Assembly: GCA_016933985.1 (NCBI GenBank)
Contig: JAFGTU010000256.1
Location: 1-5,027 of the forward strand
Source: Sedimentisphaerales bacterium
Lineage (GTDB): Bacteria > Planctomycetota > Phycisphaerae > Sedimentisphaerales > Anaerobacaceae
DNA: 5,027 nucleotides
Direction of reading: 5' to 3'
Part shown: positions 1-5,027 of the stretch, in pieces
How the letters are laid out: the number at the start of each line of letters is the position of its first letter
How positions within the stretch are numbered: position 1 is the stretch's first letter
Notes under the pieces: generated by a model
Databases searched by the model: none
What the model saw: only the letters and a program-made list of their open reading frames with translations
Told to the model about the DNA's origin: nothing
Position numbers and translations under genes: made by a program

Positions 1-384
1 GGCAGCGGGGACGTCACCGGGACCGGCGTCGTCTGGAGTGACAATAGGGGAGCACCTTATGTCCCCTCCCTGATCGTCGCGGGCGATTTCCTGCTCAGCG
101 TCAAGAACTCCGGCGTAGCGTTCTGCTACAGAGCAGCAACCAGCGAGGTGCTCTGGCAGGAGAAGCTCGGGCGGCATCACGCCTCCCCCGTCCTGGTGAA
201 CGGACTGGTCTTCTTCATTAACGACGACGGGCAAGTGAACGTAATCAAGCCCGGCACGCAGTTCGAGCGCGTCGCACAATACGAGCTGGGCGAGCAATGC
301 TACGCCTCGCCGGCGATCAGTGACGGCCAAGTCTTCCTGCGCGGATTCAGGCACATGTTCTGCCTCGGCCGAAAGACTAATTGA
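1..384 (+). CDS. PQQ-like beta-propeller repeat protein, C-terminal part (5' end outside window)
   Basis: The frame is open from base 1 to a TGA at 382-384, giving 127 residues. The GTG at 148 is only an internal valine codon, because clear repeat sequence continues upstream of it. At least three propeller blades are visible. One covers residues 21-56, with PSLIVAGDFLLSV followed by a Tyr/Arg turn and VLWQEKL. One covers residues 61-97, with ASPVLVNGLVFFINDDG. The last covers residues 102-123, with ASPAISDGQVFLRG and a final FCLG strand. The alternating 'SPxxxxGxVFF...DxG' and 'W' pattern is that of PQQ-like (BamB/quinoprotein-dehydrogenase-like) repeats. In planctomycete-type genomes such proteins are usually secreted or periplasmic and often have no proven enzyme activity. 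No PQQ-ligand or catalytic residues can be judged from this fragment, so the substrate is unknown. The gene converges on the CBM9-like gene and is not in its operon. Confidence 0.8.
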   Translation, partial: GSGDVTGTGVVWSDNRGAPYVPSLIVAGDFLLSVKNSGVAFCYRAATSEVLWQEKLGRHHASPVLVNGLVFFINDDGQVNVIKPGTQFERVAQYELGEQCYASPAISDGQVFLRGFRHMFCLGRKTN

Positions 385-452
385 GAACACCCGATGCGCA
401 CGAAGCAGGGTCTGCTCACAGACAGCGGCATGTGTCCGCCGTAATCCCGGCT

Positions 453-1196
453 CTACTCGAAAACGAGGGTGCCGAATTTTTCAAACTCGTGAAAGCTCGC
501 TCCGACTCGGGCCCAATCCCAGCTCGTGGTCTTGCCTTCATCGTAGTCAACCCTATAGAAATTGGCTCGCCATTGAGTTTTAGGTTTCGGAGGGACGTTT
601 CGAAGAGGTCTGAGCAGGTCGTATGGGACAAATACCTCAGCCTTCCAGCCTGTGACACTGGCGTCCGGATGCTTGGGGCCGCCCAGAACTGAAATCGCCT
701 TCTGTGTTTTCCTCTTCTCTTCGTAGTGCCAGGGCCGCCAGCCGAGAAACTCACCACCGAAGTTGGGGATCAGAATCGGCAGTTCAAAACCCAGCGGCGA
801 AATCTCGTATTCGAAATAGACAGGGTAGCGCTCATCCGGCCATAAGAAAAACTCAAACACGTCTTCGTTCCACAGGTCAAGGAAGTCCTCGTTCATCGTA
901 GCGGTAATTGTGCGATCCTCAGCCTCCATCAGTACGTACAGTCCGCTCCTGGAGTAAAGCATCTTGATGCGCGTCTCATATTGATGACCGTCGGTGTTGC
1001 GCAGGTGAAGCGGCTCCCAATCGGCCTTCGTCCACGCGGATGCCTCGCCCCTGCCGCTTATTACGAAATCTTCTGTCTGCCGGACCTGCAGCGCCTTGTT
1101 AGTCAATCCTTCTCGGCTCACCTGCTGTGTGGATACCGACGAACATCCGCCAACGACCACTGCAAGAATCAGCCCCGTACATACAAAAATCTTCAT
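453..1196 (-). CDS. CBM9-like carbohydrate-binding lipoprotein
   Basis: This 247-residue protein starts with MKIFVCTGLILAVVVGGC, a lipoprotein signal with Cys18 as the likely lipidated residue, so it is probably membrane-anchored and faces the periplasm or the outside. The rest matches the 'carbohydrate-binding family 9-like' fold. There is an early ISGRGEASAW...W segment (47-60), then a beta strand TRIKMLYSRSGLYVLMEAED (75-94), the acidic motif LWNEDVFEFFLWPDE (108-122), YFEYEISPLGFELP (127-140), a GWKAEVFVPYDLL strand (183-195), and the closing WRANFYRVDY...SWDW...FHEFEKFGTLVF block (209-246). Such domains occur alone or attached to glycoside hydrolases; sugar binding here is inferred from the family. 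The ATG at 1196 is preceded by AGAGGA (1208-1203) with a 6-nt spacer, which fixes the start. It begins 15 bp after the fucosidase stop, so it is probably co-transcribed and functions with that enzyme. Confidence 0.85.
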   Translation of the reverse strand: MKIFVCTGLILAVVVGGCSSVSTQQVSREGLTNKALQVRQTEDFVISGRGEASAWTKADWEPLHLRNTDGHQYETRIKMLYSRSGLYVLMEAEDRTITATMNEDFLDLWNEDVFEFFLWPDERYPVYFEYEISPLGFELPILIPNFGGEFLGWRPWHYEEKRKTQKAISVLGGPKHPDASVTGWKAEVFVPYDLLRPLRNVPPKPKTQWRANFYRVDYDEGKTTSWDWARVGASFHEFEKFGTLVFE

Positions 1197-1211
1197 GATG
1201 ATTCCTCTGGA

Positions 1212-2549
1212 TCACTCTTCTATTGTTACAGGCGGAATCTGAACAGCCGGGCCATCAAGCGTCAGTTTGATTATAGTGTCAATCTCCTGCTGATCTTCCT
1301 TGGCAACGGCCAAAGAGACGGCTGTTTCAGTTTGCTTCACCTGTACGACACCACCGGTCAGAACATTACTCTCTATAATCTTTCGCGGCAATGCCGGCAG
1401 CCTGATTGTACCGCCGCCATAATCGAGGGCATGTATATAAACGACATTTCCCTTGTTGGTGCTGACTATAGACCTGCCGGGCTTGAACGGGCCGCCGCGC
1501 GTGCCGTAAATGCTCTCGCCGAACCGCCCCAGCCATTTGCCAACGCTGTTGAGCACCTCCACCTGTCGCGGCTCAATCCTGCCGTTGGGCATTGGGCCGA
1601 CGTTCAGCAGGAGATTGCCGTCTCCGCCGACGCATTTGACGAGGGTGTGCACACATTCCTTGAGAGACTTTATGTTGTCGTCGGGTTTCCATGACCACTG
1701 CGTTCCCAGGGTCATGCAGGTTTCCCACGGTCGCCGGTTGTCGAACTCCCCGATTCTCTGTTCCGGGGTGTAGTAATCGGCGTAAGGCCCAATCTTCTGC
1801 GCCTCGTAGTCCGCTTCGCTGCCCATGTCAAGGCGGTTGTTGATTATGATCTGCGGCTGAAGCCGCCTGACTAAGCCGTAGGTATTCTCCCGGTCCCACG
1901 GCGCCGACCTGCCATCCGTATCGAACCAGAGCAGGTCGATTCGCCCGTAGTTGCTCAGGATCTCGCGCAATTGGCCCTGCATCGAGGCCACATACCTGGC
2001 GTTGTGCTCGGCTCGACAGTCCGGATCGCGCCAATCCATCGGCGAGTAGTACCATCCCAGTTTGATTCCGGCGGCATGGGCGGCCTGAGCCAGCTCGGCG
2101 CACACATCCCGCACGAAGGGAGTCTTGGAGATGTTGTAATCGGCCGCCTTCGAATGCCAGAGGCAGAAACCGTCGCAGTGCTTCGCCGTCAAGACTACGT
2201 ATTTCATGCCCGATGCCTGCGCAATGGCAACCCATTCTTTGGCGTCGAATTCAACCGGGTTGAACTCCTTATAGAGGTTGTCATAAACTTCGGCAGGAAT
2301 TGACCCCTGGTTGGGACACTCAGGATTCGAGTTTGCACGCGACCAACTGATTTCCGTGCCCTTGAGGCTCACCGGCCCCCAGTGGATGAACATCCCGAAA
2401 CGCGCCTGGCGCCACCAGGCTATCCGGGCGTCTCGCTGCTCCTTCGTTTCCGCCGCCTTCTGTACCGATTCAGCCCAACAGATAGTGTATGGCAGCGCTA
2501 CAGTTGTAAAGAGACAGGCAATCAATAGGTTTCTGGTCTTGAGTCTCAT
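1212..2549 (-). CDS. Secreted alpha-L-fucosidase, glycoside hydrolase family 29
   Basis: This 445-residue retaining alpha-L-fucosidase should release L-fucose from the non-reducing ends of fucosylated glycans. Residues 1-26 form an Arg/Lys-rich start, a hydrophobic core and a CWA|ES signal-peptidase I type site, so it is exported. The GH29 TIM barrel follows: WWRQARFGMFIHWGP (45-59, with His56), FDAKEWVAIAQASGMKYVV (101-119), TAKHCDGFCLW (121-131), GIKLGWYYSPMDW (161-173), and RIDLLWFDTDG (203-213), where Asp210 is the expected nucleophile. TPEQ (261-264) and PWETCMTLGTQWSW (274-287) hold candidate acid/base glutamates, Glu263 and Glu276. LLLNVGPMPNGRI (313-325) is the usual end of the barrel, and residues about 355-435 form the C-terminal beta domain. 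Unusually, the common KHHDGF motif reads KHCDGF here. The ATG has GAGGA 8 nt upstream (2562-2558). It is followed at 15 bp by the CBM9-like lipoprotein gene. Linkage preference cannot be told from sequence alone. Confidence 0.95.
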   Translation of the reverse strand: MRLKTRNLLIACLFTTVALPYTICWAESVQKAAETKEQRDARIAWWRQARFGMFIHWGPVSLKGTEISWSRANSNPECPNQGSIPAEVYDNLYKEFNPVEFDAKEWVAIAQASGMKYVVLTAKHCDGFCLWHSKAADYNISKTPFVRDVCAELAQAAHAAGIKLGWYYSPMDWRDPDCRAEHNARYVASMQGQLREILSNYGRIDLLWFDTDGRSAPWDRENTYGLVRRLQPQIIINNRLDMGSEADYEAQKIGPYADYYTPEQRIGEFDNRRPWETCMTLGTQWSWKPDDNIKSLKECVHTLVKCVGGDGNLLLNVGPMPNGRIEPRQVEVLNSVGKWLGRFGESIYGTRGGPFKPGRSIVSTNKGNVVYIHALDYGGGTIRLPALPRKIIESNVLTGGVVQVKQTETAVSLAVAKEDQQEIDTIIKLTLDGPAVQIPPVTIEE

Positions 2550-2622
2550 AAGATTATTCCTCGTTGCTCAGTACCTGGCAGAATCGAGACCGAGCTGTGT
2601 ATAATGCGTTGTTTGAAAAGAA

Positions 2623-3031
2623 ATAGAGTGGATCTGTAAGCCGAGTTCTGTATCCCGCCGATTAAGGCGGGCGGCGATCATTTATCTTGGCCAACCGTTA
2701 CCAGTTGGTTCTCCCGACGAAGCGGGACGCGACCTACCCGTCGGCCAAAGCGGCAAGCTTAACCGCTTACACCCGGGCCGAGTAGCCGACTGCTTGGTCT
2801 TGCAGGCGGTGGGGTTTACCCTGCCGACGCCGTCACCGGCGTCGCGGTGCGCTCTTACCGCACCATTTCACCATTGCCTGTGTCCCGAAGAATCGGGATC
2901 ATCGGCTGTGTGTTTTCTGTGGCACTTTCCCGAGGGTCGCCCCTGGTGGCCGTTAGCCACCACCGTTGCCCTGCCCTGCTCGGACTTTCCTCCGGCCCCA
3001 AAAGGACCGGCGACCGCCCGACCCACTCTAT
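2623..3031 (-). ncRNA. rnpB: RNase P RNA, bacterial class A
   Basis: This is the catalytic RNA subunit of ribonuclease P, about 409 nt, which removes 5' leaders from pre-tRNAs together with the protein RnpA. Read on the minus strand, all conserved blocks appear in order. CR-I GGAGGAAAGUCCGAGC lies at 2993-2978. The UGGUGAAAUGGUGCGGUAAGAGCGCACCG region, matching E. coli GGGUGAAAGGGUGCGGUAAGAG, lies at 2876-2843. GCAGGGUAAACCCCACC lies at 2824-2808. The closing ACAGAACUCGGCUUACAG lies at 2651-2634. The ends are set by helix P1: AUAGAGUGG (3031-3023) pairs perfectly with CCACUCUAU (2631-2623). A GCGGUUAAGC segment near 2766-2757 probably carries the GGU that binds the tRNA 3' CCA. Several stable hairpins, for example CCCGCC/GGCGGG near 2654-2671, are lineage-variable stems. 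Exact mature ends are uncertain by a few bases. Confidence 0.96.
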
Positions 3032-3057
3032 ATTCGGTTGACAATGAACTACAGACT

Positions 3058-3086
3058 ATTATACCAGATGTTCGCCGCATTTTCGA
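3058..3086 (-). promoter_or_regulatory. Sigma-70-type promoter for rnpB
   Basis: On the minus strand a TCGAAA box (3086-3081, 4 of 6 to TTGACA) is followed after 17 bases by a perfect TATAAT (3063-3058). Transcription would start near 3051, about 20 nt before the P1 helix of RNase P RNA. This implies a short 5' leader that is trimmed or retained. It lies downstream of the nadB stop and the hairpin repeat, so rnpB need not depend on nadB transcription. The perfect -10 and ideal spacing in the right place make it credible. Confidence 0.65.
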
Positions 3087-3140
3087 GTTTTTTCGGTCGT
3101 AGAAACTACCGGCGCCTCATAACATTTGAATTTGTGGCCT

Positions 3141-3206
3141 GTCATTCCCGCGAAAGCGGGAATCCAGATTCTAAAGAAATGGATTCCGCATCAAGTGCGG
3201 AATGAC
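3141..3206. repeat. Inverted pair of REP-like hairpin units
   Basis: Two related palindromic units of about 26 nt face each other across a 13-14 nt AT-rich spacer. Unit 1 (3141-3166) folds as ATTCCCGC, loop GAAA, GCGGGAAT. Unit 2 (3181-3206, inverted) folds as ATTCCGCA, loop TCAAG, TGCGGAAT. Both begin GTCATTCC and end GGAATCCA when read in the same sense, so the whole 66 bp is also one large imperfect palindrome. This is the layout of REP/BIME-type intergenic elements. On the minus strand the first hairpin is followed by ATTTCTTT, so the element may also end or protect the 3' end of the nadB transcript. It sits in the gap between nadB and the rnpB promoter. Whether it is repeated elsewhere in the genome cannot be seen here. 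Confidence 0.75.
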
Positions 3207-3234
3207 AACTCATAGATTCAACTATTACAGAGTG

Positions 3235-4875
3235 CTAGCGCGTCAACTCGATGTGCCTGGCGAAGCTCTTATCGTCGGTATCGGGGAAATCTCTTCTGAA
3301 GTGCGTGCCTCGGCTTTCACGTCGCTGCTGGGCCGACTGCGCCATAAGCAGGGAGACTGTGAGCATGTTCTGGCACTCCCAGCCTTCCGGCGATTCGAAC
3401 GCCTTATCCATGACGTATCGCTGCCAGAAGCGGATAATCTCCCGGGCCTCTGCAAGAGGCCGGTCCGTGCGGGTGATGCCGACGTTTCGCCACATCAAAG
3501 CCCTAAGAGAGTTTCTTACGTCCTCGGTATCAAGGCGGGTGCGGTCGGAATGGGGGATTTGGTATTTTATTAGTGGGCGGTCTATTTGTGCCGCGCCCGC
3601 CTGCGTGCATTGCGAGACTGCCCGGCCCGCTATTTGGCCGAAGACGAGGCCTTCGAGCAGCGAGTTGCTGCCGAGGCGATTTGCCCCGTGCAGCCCGGTG
3701 GAGGCGACCTCGCCGCAGGCGTACAGATTGTTGACACTTGTCATTGCGGAGGCGTCGGTTTTAACGCCTCCGACCATATAGTGGGCGCTCGGACGGACGG
3801 GGATGAGGTCGTTGGCGATGTCGATGTCGAAGCTGTTGAGCAGCTCGTTAATCAGGGGGAACCTGTTTGCGAAGAATTCCTTGTCGAAGTGCCGCACGTC
3901 GAGATAGACATGTGTCGCCTTGGTTTTCTGCATTTGCGACAGGATGGCCCGGCTGACGACGTCACGAGGGGCCAGCTCGCCGGACTCATGGTAGTCGTTC
4001 ATAAATCGTCGGCCCTTGTTATCCAGCAGGATCGCTCCTTCACCGCGAAGGGTCTCGGTGATCAGGGTGCGTGAGGCTCCGGCGATGTAGAGAGTTGTCG
4101 GATGGAACTGAACAAATTCGAGGTCCCGCAGGACTGCGCCTGCTCGATACGCCAAAGCGATGCCGTCGCCCGTTGCGACTTCGGGGTTGGTGGTTTCGCG
4201 ATAGAGTCTGCCGGCGCCTCCGGTGGCGAGGATAGTGTTGGGCGCCCAGATTATTTGGGGCCCGGCCCGGCCGCCACAACCGATCAGTCCGACACACTTG
4301 TTGTCGTTGTCCGTGAGCAGATCGATGACGTAGAAGTCCTCCAGCACTCTTATGTTGGGATTCCTGCGGGCCTGCTTTACGAGGGTTTGTGCAATAATCC
4401 GTCCGGTTTCATCGCCGTGGGCGTGGGCGATGCGGGCATGAGAATGGCCTCCTTCGAGCGTGATGTCGAGATGGTCGTCTTTCCGGTCGAACTCTGCTCC
4501 CCAGCCAAGAAGCTGGGAAACGAGTTCCGGCCCGCGGCGAACCACCAAGTCAACGATACTTTTGTCGCATAATCCACAGCCGGTTTTGAGCGTATCGGCT
4601 ACATGTGACTCGAAGGTGTCTGCTACGTCGAGCACGGAGGCAATGCCGCCCTGCGCCTTCCAAGTGTTGCTGTCTTTAAGCGTGCCTTTGCAGACAACGA
4701 TGACTTTGAGACTCTCTGCCGCTTCGATAGCCGCCCGCAGGCCGGCCACGCCCGCTCCGACGACTAAGCAATCGGTGAAGAGCTGGTTTGCGGAGGTCGA
4801 ATCGACGTTAATCAAGTAACGTCTCAGTTGGGCGGCTGCCGGGCGGGCCTGATCTTTCGACTTAGGATCTGTCAA
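3235..4875 (-). CDS. nadB: L-aspartate oxidase
   Basis: NadB is an FAD enzyme that oxidises L-aspartate to iminoaspartate, which NadA turns into quinolinate in de novo NAD synthesis; it is cytoplasmic. Residue numbers here count from the longest frame (GTG at 4935, 566 residues). The FAD-binding motif GAGVAG is at 60-65. NTWKAQGGIAS (90-100), EGGHSHARIAHA (161-172), EFVQFHPTTL (273-282), LRGEGAILL (296-304), APRDVVSRAI (322-331), HYMVGGVKTD (385-394) and YACGEVASTGLHGANRLGSNSLLEG (405-429) are all NadB signatures. His278, Arg324, His385 and Arg420 correspond to the E. coli active-site residues recalled as His244, Arg290, His351 and Arg386. The EGGHSH motif and short C-terminus separate it from SdhA/FrdA. 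I place the start at TTG 4875 (546 residues) because AAAAGGA lies 7 nt upstream. The GTG/ATG at 4935/4932 lacks a good ribosome site and overlaps the preceding gene. nadA and nadC are not in the window. Confidence 0.93.
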   Translation of the reverse strand: MTDPKSKDQARPAAAQLRRYLINVDSTSANQLFTDCLVVGAGVAGLRAAIEAAESLKVIVVCKGTLKDSNTWKAQGGIASVLDVADTFESHVADTLKTGCGLCDKSIVDLVVRRGPELVSQLLGWGAEFDRKDDHLDITLEGGHSHARIAHAHGDETGRIIAQTLVKQARRNPNIRVLEDFYVIDLLTDNDNKCVGLIGCGGRAGPQIIWAPNTILATGGAGRLYRETTNPEVATGDGIALAYRAGAVLRDLEFVQFHPTTLYIAGASRTLITETLRGEGAILLDNKGRRFMNDYHESGELAPRDVVSRAILSQMQKTKATHVYLDVRHFDKEFFANRFPLINELLNSFDIDIANDLIPVRPSAHYMVGGVKTDASAMTSVNNLYACGEVASTGLHGANRLGSNSLLEGLVFGQIAGRAVSQCTQAGAAQIDRPLIKYQIPHSDRTRLDTEDVRNSLRALMWRNVGITRTDRPLAEAREIIRFWQRYVMDKAFESPEGWECQNMLTVSLLMAQSAQQRRESRGTHFRRDFPDTDDKSFARHIELTR

Positions 4876-4882
4876 CTTGTTG

Positions 4883-4889
4883 TCCTTTT
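4883..4889 (-). promoter_or_regulatory. Ribosome binding site supporting the TTG start of nadB
   Basis: Minus-strand AAAAGGA lies 7 nt before the in-frame TTG at 4875-4873. The alternative GTG-ATG pair at 4935-4930 has only a weak GAAGAG about 11 nt upstream. The in-frame GTG at 4905 has no purine-rich site. This spacing is the reason for choosing the shorter protein; it still leaves about 20 residues before the conserved RRYLIN segment, so no conserved domain is lost. Confidence 0.5.
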
Positions 4890-4915
4890 CGATCGCTGAT
4901 CTCACGCGTGAGAGG

Positions 4916-5027
4916 CTATTTGCCCGGCGCATCACCGGCGCTCTTCGGATTCTTGAGTTCCGTGCGTTTCAACACGATGGGTTGCTCGAAAAGCTTCTCG
5001 CCGTCGGCATATTTCAGGACGAATGCC
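4916..5027 (-). CDS. Unrecognised protein, C-terminal 36 residues (5' end outside window)
   Basis: One minus-strand frame stays open from the window edge to a TAG at 4918-4916. It encodes AFVLKYADGEKLFEQPIVLK (1-20) and then RTELKNPKSAGDAPGK. The first half looks like beta-strand material with a DGEKLFEQP turn, and the last residues are a hydrophilic, probably disordered tail. I do not recognise a family from this fragment. The other two frames here are less protein-like; one is rich in arginine and stops at 4934-4932, just before nadB's upstream ATG. If real, this gene ends 40 nt before the TTG start of nadB and could share its transcript, and its tail would overlap the longer nadB reading by 20 bp. 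The call rests only on an open frame and plausible composition. Confidence 0.5.
   Translation of the reverse strand, partial: AFVLKYADGEKLFEQPIVLKRTELKNPKSAGDAPGK

Noticed and set aside
404..416. Small hairpin AGCAG-GGT-CTGCT in the convergent gap, considered as a terminator
   Set aside because: The stem is only 5 bp and no T-run follows on either strand, so it does not qualify as an intrinsic terminator.
981..1694. 237-residue plus-strand open frame
   Set aside because: It lies antisense across the CBM9-like and fucosidase genes, spans both including their junction, has no recognisable domain and low-complexity composition; both opposite-strand genes are clear family members.
2600..2605. 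Plus-strand TATAAT
   Set aside because: The best -35 (CTGGCA, 2575-2580) has a 19-bp spacer, and transcription would run antisense through rnpB with no product apparent.
2654..2671. CCCGCC/GGCGGG hairpin considered as a terminator or REP copy
   Set aside because: It lies within the RNase P RNA just ahead of its last conserved block and is best explained as one of that RNA's own stems.
3038..3065. Plus-strand TTGACA-N16-TATACC promoter-like pair
   Set aside because: No plus-strand gene or RNA follows; the downstream region is the repeat and then the nadB 3' end in the opposite direction. The TTGACA overlaps the rnpB leader by chance.
2794..3102. Open frames on both strands inside the RNase P region
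   Set aside because: They coincide with conserved structural blocks of rnpB, and the translations match nothing; they are chance frames in a structured GC-rich RNA gene.
3586..4572. Plus-strand open frames of 156-162 residues
   Set aside because: They are antisense to nadB, whose motifs continue without a break throughout this stretch.

Overview
The window looks like a piece of a free-living, moderately GC-rich Gram-negative chromosome. A bacterium of the Planctomycetota (Phycisphaerae-like) or a neighbouring PVC/Bacteroidota-like polysaccharide degrader is most likely. This rests on gene content: a PQQ-type beta-propeller protein with the C-terminal style common in planctomycetes, a secreted GH29 alpha-L-fucosidase paired with a CBM9-like lipoprotein, and an L-aspartate oxidase carrying an N-terminal extension with an RRYLIN-type segment. 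The assignment is inference; no 16S rRNA or other marker gene is present.

Layout, left to right. Bases 1-384 (+) hold the C-terminal 127 residues of a PQQ-like beta-propeller protein. After a 68-bp convergent gap, everything else lies on the minus strand. Read in transcription order from the right edge it runs: the last 36 codons of an unrecognised protein (5027-4916); nadB, L-aspartate oxidase (to 3235); an inverted pair of REP-like hairpins (3206-3141); a promoter (3086-3058); the RNase P RNA gene rnpB (3031-2623); a GH29 alpha-L-fucosidase (2549-1212); and a CBM9-like lipoprotein (1196-453).

Functionally there are three blocks. NadB is the housekeeping first step of de novo NAD synthesis. 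rnpB is the catalytic RNA of tRNA 5'-end maturation and has its own good promoter. The fucosidase and CBM9-like genes are 15 bp apart and look like a two-gene sugar-scavenging unit: an exported enzyme that trims L-fucose from fucosylated glycans, and a lipid-anchored protein likely to bind carbohydrate. No separate strong promoter or terminator is visible between rnpB and the fucosidase gene.

I see no previously undescribed system here. The points most worth a second look are the REP-like pair with compensated stem changes, the likely TTG start of nadB (the longer reading overlaps the upstream gene), the HC instead of HH in the fucosidase active-site motif, and the possible read-through from rnpB into the fucosidase genes.
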